DNA of 13,011 bases from an uncultured Actinomyces sp. (GTDB taxonomy: Bacteria > Actinomycetota > Actinomycetes > Actinomycetales > Actinomycetaceae). Within the stretch, counting starts at the first letter, position 1. The number at the start of each line of letters is the position of its first letter. Positions 6,441-12,285 of this stretch are shown here, piece after piece. Where the stretch lies: positions 1-13,011 of the forward strand of contig CALISI010000033.1 of the NCBI GenBank assembly GCA_938041695.1. The letters run 5' to 3'. The notes below the pieces were generated by a model. That model did no database searches and was not told the DNA's origin. It saw only the letters and a program-made list of their open reading frames with translations. Position numbers and translations under genes: made by a program.

Positions 6441-7166
6441 ATGACCAAGCCGACGCACACCTATCGCCGCGGATCCGTCGTCCTGCGCGGGGACCAGATT
6501 CCGCGCCTGACGGCTGACGCATCCCTGCTGCAGTCCGAGCAGAGCGCCGACTGGAAGCACGAGGACCCGTGGCGCGTCCTGCGCATCCAGTCCGAGTTCG
6601 TTGAGGGCTTCGAGGCCCTGGCCGAGGTCGGGCCTGCTATCTCCGTCTTCGGGTCCGCGCGAACGCGTCCCGAGGAGCCCCTCTATGAGTGCGCTCAGCG
6701 GATCGGCCGCCTGCTCGTCGAGCGTGGCTACGCGGTCGTCACCGGCGGTGGTCCCGGCATGATGGAGGCCGCGAATCGGGGTGCCTGGGAGGCTGGCGGC
6801 ACGTCCGTGGGGCTCGGTATCGAGCTTCCCCACGAGCAGGGGATGAACCAATGGGTGAACCTGGGTGTTAACTTCCGTTACTTCTTCGCACGTAAGACGA
6901 TGTTCGTGAAGTACTCCCAGGGTCTCATTGTGATGCCCGGCGGCTTCGGCACGATGGATGAGCTCTTCGAGTCCGCGACGCTGGTGCAGACAGGGAAGAT
7001 TCGTTCGTTCCCGTTGGTGCTCGTGGGCACTGCGTACTGGTCGGGTCTGGTGGAGTGGATGCGTTCCTCGATGGTCGAGGCCGGAATGATCTCTCCGGGC
7101 GATGTGGACCTGCTGCGTGTCGTTGATGATCCGGAGGAAGCAGTTCGTCTCGCGACGGGTGCCTAG
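6441..7166 (+). CDS. LOG-family nucleoside 5'-monophosphate phosphoribohydrolase (TIGR00730)
   Basis: Rossmann-fold protein of the lysine-decarboxylase-like/LOG family. Characterised members cleave cytokinin riboside monophosphates or related nucleotides to free base and ribose-5-phosphate; the older 'lysine decarboxylase' label is misleading. The 241-aa protein carries GGGPGMMEAANRGA (102-115) and PGGFGTMDE (166-174), the paired phosphate-binding and catalytic motifs, plus NFRYFFARKTMF (144-155) typical of the group. About 60 residues precede the core (DPWRVLRIQSEFVEGFEALAE at 42-62), as in actinobacterial members. Its ATG begins immediately after the dapE TGA (zero gap), and its ribosome-binding site GAGGAGG (6429-6435) lies inside the dapE coding end, so translation is probably coupled. 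M. tuberculosis has the same pairing (Rv1202 and Rv1205, recalled). The physiological substrate in this organism is unknown. Confidence 0.92.
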   Translation: MTKPTHTYRRGSVVLRGDQIPRLTADASLLQSEQSADWKHEDPWRVLRIQSEFVEGFEALAEVGPAISVFGSARTRPEEPLYECAQRIGRLLVERGYAVVTGGGPGMMEAANRGAWEAGGTSVGLGIELPHEQGMNQWVNLGVNFRYFFARKTMFVKYSQGLIVMPGGFGTMDELFESATLVQTGKIRSFPLVLVGTAYWSGLVEWMRSSMVEAGMISPGDVDLLRVVDDPEEAVRLATGA

Positions 7167-7271
7167 TAGTTAGTTCCTTTTTCTGGGGATCCGAGAATTG
7201 CGCTCAATGCTGCGATAATCGGCCTAATTGATCGGACGGCCTATTTTCTTTTGATTTCTCTTTGCGAGCTG

Positions 7272-7333
7272 TTAAGGAAAAACGGCACTTTTCCGGTAAA
7301 ATGGGTATGTTACCCCGCCTGTGGAGGTGCGGG
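7272..7333 (+). promoter_or_regulatory. Promoter with stacked dyads upstream of the DUF3117 gene
   Basis: The 192-nt gap 7167-7358 is clearly AT-richer than its surroundings. TAAAAT at 7297-7302 is a strong -10 (5 of 6) but the -35 is poor (TTAAGG at 7272-7277, 19-nt spacer). Three dyads crowd it: GGAAAA/TTTTCC arms at 7276-7281 and 7289-7294 just upstream of the -10; GGGTA-TGT-TACCC at 7303-7315 over the expected RNA start; and CCCGC (7314-7318) with GCGGG (7329-7333) in the leader. The second and third overlap. A second -10-like GATAAT lies at 7214-7219. No terminator hairpin for the LOG gene is evident, though T-rich stretches follow it. Confidence 0.5.
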
Positions 7334-7358
7334 CATAACTCTGAGAAGGAGTACTCTC

Positions 7359-7523
7359 ATGGCAGCAATGAAGCCTCGTACGGGGGACGGCCCCCTGGAA
7401 GTCAGTGCTGAAGGTCGCGGTGTCGTCATGCGGATCCCTACGGAAGGGGGCGGGCGTCTCGTCATCGAGATGACTCCGGACGAAGCTGCGGAACTCGCCA
7501 GAGCGCTCGGCGCGGCCATCTGA
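7359..7523 (+). CDS. DUF3117 family protein
   Basis: 54-aa protein with the highly conserved DUF3117 pattern: MAAMKPRTGDGPLEV at the N-terminus, EGRGVVMRIPTEGGGRLVIEM in the middle (18-38) and TPDEAAELARAL at 39-50. The family is restricted, as far as I recall, to actinobacteria (M. tuberculosis Rv1211 belongs to it), is usually 50-60 aa, and has no established function. It reads as a short beta-rich domain plus one amphipathic helix; there is no signal peptide or membrane segment. GAGAAGGA at 7343-7350, eight bases before ATG 7359, fixes the start; the open frame upstream to 7251 is AT-rich and not conserved in character. It has its own promoter region and a strong terminator, so it is probably expressed separately from dapE-LOG. 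Confidence 0.93.
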   Translation: MAAMKPRTGDGPLEVSAEGRGVVMRIPTEGGGRLVIEMTPDEAAELARALGAAI

Positions 7524-7531
7524 TCCAAGAT

Positions 7532-7578
7532 ACAACAGCGGTGGGACAGGTTCTCCTGTCCCACCGCTTCCTTGTTGT
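7532..7578. terminator. Intrinsic terminator, DUF3117 gene and methyltransferase
   Basis: Bases 7537-7550 pair perfectly with 7555-7568 (14 bp) around loop TTCT. Outside, ACAAC (7532-7536) can pair with GTTGT (7574-7578) across the bulge TCCTT. T-rich sequence (ttccttgttgtct) follows on the plus strand. It lies between the convergent stops at 7523 and 7587 and probably serves both. Confidence 0.9.
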
Positions 7579-7586
7579 CTGGGGGC

Positions 7587-8216
7587 TCAGCGCTTGACCG
7601 CGACCGCCAGGCCGTCGCCGACGGGCAGCAGTGCGGGCACGAACTCCTCGGAATCGCGCAGGTAGTTGACGACCTCGCGCGCGACAACGGTGTGCGCGTC
7701 GCGACGAGCCGGATCAGCGACCTGATCGTGCCACAGTGCATGCACGAAGGCGATCGTGCCACCGGGGCGCAGGATGCGAACGGCGTGGTCGAGGTACTGC
7801 GGGGTCTCCTCGAGGTCGCCATCGAGGACGACCATGTCGTAGCCGCGGGCGGCCATGCGCGGCAGAACATCGAGGGCACGCCCGGCGATCAGGCGTGTGC
7901 GGTGGGAGGACAGTCCCGCTGCGGCGAAGTTGCGGCGCGCATGCCCCAGGAGCTCGGACTCGGAGTCAATCGTCGTCAGGACGCCATCGGAGGCCATACC
8001 ATCGAGGATCCACAGCCCTGAAACGCCGGCACCGGTACCGATCTCGAGGACAGCACGTGCGCCCGACACGGCGGCGAGCATGCGCAGGGCCGCACCCGTC
8101 CCTGGGGAGACAGGAGTGGCACCCATTTCGGTGGCGACGGCGCGTGCGGCGGTCAGCGCGTCGCTCTCCGCAACATAGTCCTCGGTGTACACCCACGTCT
8201 GGGCCTTGTCCGCCAT
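7587..8216 (-). CDS. SAM-dependent O-methyltransferase (Rv1220c-like)
   Basis: Small class I methyltransferase of the O-methyltransferase family 3 (catechol/caffeoyl-CoA type fold). The 209-aa protein shows the SAM-binding motif LEIGTGAGVSGLW (about 57-69), a second-strand acidic TTIDSE (81-86) and the YDMVVLDGD strand (125-133), where the Asp residues would hold metal or substrate. The alignment with remembered Rv1220c is continuous from WVYTEDYV to the GDGLAVAVK end. Substrate is unknown. Start: ATG 8216 gives the usual family N-terminus (MADKAQTW); the frame is open to a GTG at 8282, which has a TACGCT -10-like element five bases upstream and could be a leaderless start adding 22 basic residues. 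No strong Shine-Dalgarno supports either. In M. tuberculosis the gene is divergent from sigE; here no sigma factor adjoins, and mrp lies directly upstream on the same strand, separated by a terminator. Confidence 0.88.
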   Translation of the reverse strand: MADKAQTWVYTEDYVAESDALTAARAVATEMGATPVSPGTGAALRMLAAVSGARAVLEIGTGAGVSGLWILDGMASDGVLTTIDSESELLGHARRNFAAAGLSSHRTRLIAGRALDVLPRMAARGYDMVVLDGDLEETPQYLDHAVRILRPGGTIAFVHALWHDQVADPARRDAHTVVAREVVNYLRDSEEFVPALLPVGDGLAVAVKR

Positions 8217-8365
8217 CGCCTTGATCCTCACGTCGTATTGGTCGCCTCGGCGAGAGGCACGCACGCGCTGCGCCCTCCCCACGCATCAGCGTACAGGCGG
8301 CGTGACGTCAGGGCGCGGTGGCACTCCGATTCCCAGCGAAAACAGCGCGTGACGAGCAAACAAAA

Positions 8366-8396
8366 CCCGGCCTCGTCCGAGGTGGACGAGGCCGGG
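8366..8396 (-). terminator. Rho-independent terminator after mrp
   Basis: Bases 8366-8378 pair with 8384-8396 (13 bp, 5-nt loop). On the minus strand the stem is followed by TTTTGTTTG (8365 downward), a proper U-tract, 16 nt after the mrp stop. It separates mrp from the methyltransferase gene. Confidence 0.92.
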
Positions 8397-8411
8397 GAAG
8401 AGCACGCGGGC

Positions 8412-9542
8412 TCAGTGCTGGATGGGGGAGACGCCCAGAGGACGGCCCGCCAGTCCGCGATGCGCCGAGGAGAGCTGCTTGGCGAGGGCCGTCAGCTCCT
8501 CGGCGGCGGGACCCGAAGCGACGGACACGGGCTCGCCGCGGTCGCCGCCTTCGCGCAGTGCGATGTCGAGCGGGACCTGGGCCAGCAGCGGCACGGAGTA
8601 GCCGAGCTGGGCGGTCAGGCGCTGCGAAACGGACTCGCCGCCGCCCGCGCCGAAGATCTCCAGACGCGAGCCGTCGGGCTGAGGCAGGAAGGACATGTTT
8701 TCGATGACGCCGATGACCTTCTGGTTCGTCTGGGCGGCAATCGAACCGGCGCGCTCGGCGACCTCAGCGGCCGCGACCTGCGGGGTCGTCACCACGAGGA
8801 TCTCCGAGTTCGGCAGCAGCTGCGCGATCGAGATCGCGACGTCGCCCGTGCCCGGAGGCATATCGATGAGCAGAACGTCGAGGTCGCCCCAGAACACGTC
8901 CGCGAGGAACTGCTGGAGGGCGCGGTGGAGCATGGGGCCGCGCCAGATGACCGCCTGGCCGTCGGGCACGAACATGCCGATCGAAATGACCTTGACGCCG
9001 CCCGCTCCCACGGGAGGAATCATCATGCCGTCGATGACCTGCGGGTCGTGGTCCACGCCGAGCATACGAGGAATCGAGAAGCCGTAGATGTCCGCGTCCA
9101 TGACGCCGACCTTGAGGCCCTGCGCGGCGAGCGCGGCGGCCAGGTTCGCGGTCATGGAGGACTTGCCAACGCCGCCCTTGCCGGAGGTCACGGCGATGAC
9201 GCGCGTGAGGGAATCGGGACGGGAGAAGGGGATCTCGCGCTCGGGACGACCGCCGTTGAGCTTCTCACGCAGGGCCTTCTTCTGAGCGTCGTCCATGACG
9301 CCCATCTCGACGGAGACGTTGTCGACGCCGTCGAGGGAGCCCACGCGCTCGGTGACGTCCTTCGTGATTTGGGTGCGCAGCGGGCACCCGGCGGTGGTGA
9401 GCAGAACCTTGATCGCGACGGAGGAGCCGTCGATGGTGACCAGGTCGGGGGTCACCATGTTGAGGTCGGTGATGGGGCGACGAATCTCGGGGTCGATGAC
9501 CTGGCCGAGAGCCGCCATGACGGATTCGAGCGTGACTGGCAT
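8412..9542 (-). CDS. mrp: Mrp/ApbC/NBP35-type P-loop ATPase, Fe-S cluster carrier
   Basis: Cytoplasmic ATPase of the MinD/Mrp superfamily that holds and transfers Fe-S clusters to apo-proteins. Of 376 residues, about 1-85 form a DUF59/MIP18 domain (VIDPEIRRPITDLNMV, 15-30; TTAGCPLR 49-56 with the conserved Cys). The deviant Walker A SGKGGVGKSS is at 120-129, DADIYGFSIPRMLG at 149-162, and the Walker-B-like LLIDMPPGTGD at 224-234. The family's usual CPxC pair after ENMS is absent here (ENMSFLPQPDGSRLEIFG, 281-298), as in the mycobacterial Mrp I recall, so cluster binding must differ. ATG 9542 is preferred: GGAG lies five bases upstream and it sits 10 nt after the DUF1003 stop. An alternative ATG at 9572 would overlap DUF1003 and has no good site. 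TAGAGT at 9555-9550 could also act as an internal -10. Last gene of the three-gene unit from 11431. Confidence 0.93.
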   Translation of the reverse strand: MPVTLESVMAALGQVIDPEIRRPITDLNMVTPDLVTIDGSSVAIKVLLTTAGCPLRTQITKDVTERVGSLDGVDNVSVEMGVMDDAQKKALREKLNGGRPEREIPFSRPDSLTRVIAVTSGKGGVGKSSMTANLAAALAAQGLKVGVMDADIYGFSIPRMLGVDHDPQVIDGMMIPPVGAGGVKVISIGMFVPDGQAVIWRGPMLHRALQQFLADVFWGDLDVLLIDMPPGTGDVAISIAQLLPNSEILVVTTPQVAAAEVAERAGSIAAQTNQKVIGVIENMSFLPQPDGSRLEIFGAGGGESVSQRLTAQLGYSVPLLAQVPLDIALREGGDRGEPVSVASGPAAEELTALAKQLSSAHRGLAGRPLGVSPIQH

Positions 9543-9552
9543 GGACTCCACT

Positions 9553-10134
9553 CTACTGGCCGGTGTGCCCATCTTCTAGGGGACGAAGGGCTTCGTCGGA
9601 CTCGTGATCGCTCTCTGTCTCATCCTCATGCGCCGAGGCGTTGGCGGCGTCCGCAGCGATCTCGGCACGCAGGTCCTCAAGCATGTCGCGCAGCTCGGAG
9701 CGCACGAAGTCACGCGTGGCGACGTCCTGGAGCGCCAGGCGCAGGCCAGCGATCTCGCGGGCGAGGTACTCGGTGTCAGCGAGGTTACGCTCGGCGCGAA
9801 TGCGGTCCTGTTCGGCCACGACGCGGTCGCGGGCATCCTGGCGGTTCTGCGCGAGCATAATCAGCGGGGCCGAGTACGAGGCCTGGGTCGAGAACGCGAG
9901 GTTCAACAGGATGAAGGGGTAGGGATCCCAGGCGGCCTTCTCGCTAATTCCCGCGAGGATAAGGTTCGCGCTGATCCAGGCGACGACGAAGATCGTCATG
10001 TACAGGACGAACTTCGGCGATCCCATGAAACGTGCGGTGGCCTCGGCGAAGCGGCCGAAACCGTCGCCGCTACCGGAGGAACGGCGGAAGAAAGACCGAC
10101 GCTTGTCGAGGGGATTATCCAGACGATCAGCCAT
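9553..10134 (-). CDS. DUF1003 family membrane protein
   Basis: 193-aa integral membrane protein. Residues 1-30 are basic and polar (RRSFFRR at 12-18); two membrane helices follow at about 41-62 and 72-95. The second contains the family hallmark DPYPFILLNLAFSTQASYSAPLIML (70-94), then QNRQDARDR (96-104). Residues 100-165 are charged and heptad-like (RIRAERNLADTEYLAREIAGLRLALQDV), probably a cytoplasmic coiled coil, and 168-190 an acidic low-complexity tail. The function of DUF1003 is not established. Its ATG overlaps the stop of the upstream PRC/CBS gene in the string ATGGCTGA (8 nt, 10134-10127), showing translational coupling, and mrp starts 10 nt after its own stop. The same trio occurs in mycobacteria (Rv1229c-Rv1232c region, recalled), which argues for a functional link with the CBS protein. 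Confidence 0.9.
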   Translation of the reverse strand: MADRLDNPLDKRRSFFRRSSGSGDGFGRFAEATARFMGSPKFVLYMTIFVVAWISANLILAGISEKAAWDPYPFILLNLAFSTQASYSAPLIMLAQNRQDARDRVVAEQDRIRAERNLADTEYLAREIAGLRLALQDVATRDFVRSELRDMLEDLRAEIAADAANASAHEDETESDHESDEALRPLEDGHTGQ

Positions 10135-11431
10135 CGATGCTCCTTGCCATCATGCGGTCGGTCACGTCGTCGTCGAAGTCTCGCCAGTCCTCGGGCAGCA
10201 GCTCGTCGAGGACGTCGTCGACCGAGACAGCGCCGTGCAGGTGCCCGTCTTCGTCGACGACGGGCAGGACCGTCAGGTTGTAGGTTGCGAGCAGACGAGT
10301 CACGGTCGCGATGTGTGCGTTGGGGTCCACGGACTCGATGTCGCGATCCAGGATCGTGCCGAGCAGCGTCTGCGGGGGTTCGCGCAGCGCGCGCTGGATG
10401 TGGACCATGCCCAGGTACTGGCCGGTCGGCGTCTCCTGGGGCGGGCGTGCGATGAAGGCGACGGTCGCGATCGAGGCCGGGATGTCCTCGCGTCGCACGG
10501 CCGCGAGCATCTGCGCCACGGTCGCGTTGGGACCGAAGATGACGGGTTCGGTGGTCATGAGCGAACCCGCGGTCGACTCGTCGTAGGTCATGAGTCGACG
10601 CACATCCTCGGCCTCGTCGGGGCCCATGAGCGCCAACAGGGACTGCGCTTGTGCCTCCGGCAGCTCAGCGACGAGGTCCGCCGCGTCGTCGGGCTGCATG
10701 ACGTCTAGGACGTCGGCCGCGCGCGCAGCCTGGAGGGCGGAGACGATCGCGACGCGGTCGTCGTCACCGAGCTCCTCGAGCACGTCGGCCAGGCGGGCAT
10801 CCGTCAGCTGCTGCGCAACGGCCATCTTGCGGTCCTGGGGCAGGCTGTGGATGAAGTCCGCCAGGTCGGCCGGGCGCATGTCCTCCGTGTACTGCAGGAG
10901 CGCGGTGGCCGCCTGGTTGGAATCAGTCTTGAGCAGCCCGGATACCTCGTTCACGTCCACCGTGAGCATCTCGCCGCTGCGCGTGAAGCCGAGGGAGGAG
11001 GTGCGCACGCGCTGGACATGCAGCGTGGAGATCACCCAGTCCTTGGGACGGCGCTGGCGCATAGCGACGTCGAGGATGCGCACTTGGCCGGAACCGTCGT
11101 TCATCGTGACGACGCGGTCGAAAAGCTCGGAGAGCACGAGTGTTTCGATCGGGCGCTGCGTGAAAGCGCGGATGTTGAGCAGGCCCGTCGTAATGACCGA
11201 CCCGGACTCGATCGAGGTCACGCGGGTGAGCGGCAGGAAGACGCGTTTACGCGGGCCGACCTCGACGACGAAGCCGATGACGTTGGCTTCAGATTTCAGC
11301 CGAAAGATGACAACGACATCGTGAATCTTGCCGACCTGATCGCCCAGAGGGTCGAAAACACCGGTGCCAGCAAGCTTTCCGATGTACACGCGCCGGCCCT
11401 TGGTGCCAACCTCAATAGATGCAATGCTCAC
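10127..11431 (-). CDS. PRC-barrel, MgtE N-domain and tandem CBS protein, no channel
   Basis: 434-aa soluble protein. Residues 15-90 form a PRC-barrel-like beta domain (VYIGKLAGTGVFDPLGDQVG at 15-34). Residues 98-160 look like a second, weaker beta domain. Residues 185-285 are an MgtE N-terminal helical domain (repeated A-D-L/V-L/E patterns such as ADVLEELGDDDRVAIVSAL). MTYDESTAGSLMT (281-293) is the MgtE junction into CBS1 (290-350), then CBS2 (352-410, LPVVDEDGHLHGAVSVDDVLDEL). These domains form the cytosolic Mg2+ sensor of MgtE channels, but the five transmembrane helices are missing, so annotation as a magnesium transporter would be wrong; a sensor or adaptor role is inferred. Start: GTG 11431, no ribosome site, but TAAGAT lies six bases upstream (leaderless). 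First gene of an operon with DUF1003 and mrp; matches Rv1232c in layout. Partner candidate: the co-translated DUF1003 protein. Confidence 0.9.
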   Translation of the reverse strand: MSIASIEVGTKGRRVYIGKLAGTGVFDPLGDQVGKIHDVVVIFRLKSEANVIGFVVEVGPRKRVFLPLTRVTSIESGSVITTGLLNIRAFTQRPIETLVLSELFDRVVTMNDGSGQVRILDVAMRQRRPKDWVISTLHVQRVRTSSLGFTRSGEMLTVDVNEVSGLLKTDSNQAATALLQYTEDMRPADLADFIHSLPQDRKMAVAQQLTDARLADVLEELGDDDRVAIVSALQAARAADVLDVMQPDDAADLVAELPEAQAQSLLALMGPDEAEDVRRLMTYDESTAGSLMTTEPVIFGPNATVAQMLAAVRREDIPASIATVAFIARPPQETPTGQYLGMVHIQRALREPPQTLLGTILDRDIESVDPNAHIATVTRLLATYNLTVLPVVDEDGHLHGAVSVDDVLDELLPEDWRDFDDDVTDRMMARSIDG

Positions 11432-11437
11432 ATAATC

Positions 11438-11466
11438 ATCTTAGGCTGTTGACAAAGAAAGAGTAA
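11438..11466 (-). promoter_or_regulatory. Leaderless promoter of the PRC/CBS operon
   Basis: On the minus strand TAAGAT (11443-11438, 5 of 6 to TATAAT) is followed by six bases and then GTG at 11431, so RNA probably starts at the start codon. TTACTC (11466-11461) at 17-nt spacing is a weak -35. On the plus strand the same gap carries a perfect TTGACA at 11449-11454, but no matching -10 follows for the divergent stress gene. Confidence 0.6.
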
Positions 11467-11531
11467 CGATGAGCCGGTCGCTGCATGAACAATGCGTTCC
11501 ATGCCACCGAGGCCGGGACGAAGGAGAGAGT

Positions 11532-12263
11532 ATGGCTGTCGTGATAGACCCGCAGATGCCCACGGGCACGGAGGTGGCTTCCTACCAGACCTACGCCCAG
11601 GCGCGTGCGGCCGTTGATTTCCTGTCGGACAGCGGATTTGACGTCTCCTCGATCACGATCGTGGGAACGGACCTACACCTGGTGGAACGGGTGACGGGAC
11701 GCCTGACGATCGCCCGCGCGTCGATTTCTGGCGCGTCGAGCGGCGCGCTGTGGGGTGCCCTCGTCGGCATGTTCATGTCCGCAGGTCAGAACGCGGGCGG
11801 TACGGGAGCGTGGGTCGTCGGCGGTATCCTGGTCGGCGCGCTGACGGGCATGGCGCTGTCTGCCCTGGCCTTCATCATCCGAGGACGCAGCCGCGACCTG
11901 GTCTCCTCCCAGCAGGTTCTCGCCCTGCGTTACGCGGTCCTCGCGTCGGCCGATATCGACCGCGCGTATCAGCTTCTGCAGCGCACCCCCGGTAACCGTG
12001 CGCGCGTTGTGCGTCCCCGCACGGAGGAGCAGCGTCAGAAGAAGGATTCCGTCGGTTTCTTCCCCGACGGTCGCCCCCGCTTCGGTGCGGCGACCAAGGA
12101 CGGTGAGGTGCCCGGGGGCTCGCCCGACACCGATGTGCACGAGGCCGTGGCCACGCCTTCCGCGCCCGAGTCGCCAGCGCCCGCGGTGACCACCCCCGAG
12201 AGCGCGCCCGCCGAACACGAGGACGCCCCGGCCTCGTCCCGAGAGGACCAGACCGAGGCGTAA
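11532..12263 (+). CDS. General stress protein-like (YflT/GSP17M-type) membrane protein
   Basis: 243-aa protein. Residues 13-65 form the small alpha/beta domain of the YflT/general-stress family (ASYQTYAQARAAVDFLSDSGF then ITIVGTDLHLVERVTGRLT at 41-59). Two glycine- and alanine-rich membrane segments follow at about 67-84 and 93-116 with glycine-zipper spacing, then a basic stretch (RGRSR, 117-121), a second short alpha/beta part (127-150), and a long Pro/Ala/Glu-rich disordered tail (190-243). Function is not established; homologues adjoin the PRC/CBS gene in mycobacteria (Rv1234, recalled). GAAGGAGAG at 11520-11528 fixes ATG 11532; an ATG at 11469 in frame has only a poor site and would add 21 unconserved residues. 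It is divergent from the PRC/CBS operon across 100 bp, which suggests shared control. It is sometimes annotated as a magnesium transporter, apparently by neighbourhood; nothing in the sequence supports that. Confidence 0.82.
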   Translation: MAVVIDPQMPTGTEVASYQTYAQARAAVDFLSDSGFDVSSITIVGTDLHLVERVTGRLTIARASISGASSGALWGALVGMFMSAGQNAGGTGAWVVGGILVGALTGMALSALAFIIRGRSRDLVSSQQVLALRYAVLASADIDRAYQLLQRTPGNRARVVRPRTEEQRQKKDSVGFFPDGRPRFGAATKDGEVPGGSPDTDVHEAVATPSAPESPAPAVTTPESAPAEHEDAPASSREDQTEA

Positions 12264-12285
12264 CCTCAGCGTCTACGCGCCTAGC

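Noticed and set aside
6429..6441. Possible fusion or frameshift between dapE and the LOG gene
   Set aside because: The zero-gap junction has a proper TGA, a new ATG and a ribosome site; both proteins are complete.
5115..6851. 578-residue minus-strand open frame opposite dapE and the LOG gene
   Set aside because: Both overlapped genes are securely identified on the plus strand; the frame has no domain, ribosome site or plausible start.
7191..7219. TTGCGC (7198-7203) and GATAAT (7214-7219) as a second promoter
   Set aside because: The spacing is only 10 nt, too short for a sigma-70 type promoter; GATAAT alone is kept only as a remark.
5126..7315. GGGTAAC shared at 5126-5132 and, inverted, at 7309-7315 as a common operator
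   Set aside because: A 7-mer is expected about once or twice by chance in 13 kb on both strands, and the flanks differ.
7251..7358. 36-residue N-terminal extension of the DUF3117 protein
   Set aside because: It covers the promoter and dyads, starts without a ribosome site and is not part of the conserved family; GAGAAGGA fixes ATG 7359.
8238..9860. 540-residue plus-strand open frame opposite mrp and DUF1003
   Set aside because: Composition is His/Asp/Arg/Gly-rich, as expected from the complement of the mrp codons; no motif and it crosses the mrp terminator.
11469..11531. N-terminal extension of the stress protein from ATG 11469
   Set aside because: The strong ribosome site at 11520-11528 and family conservation both begin with ATG 11532; the extra residues resemble no family N-terminus. 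The CxxC-like CVPC in it is chance.
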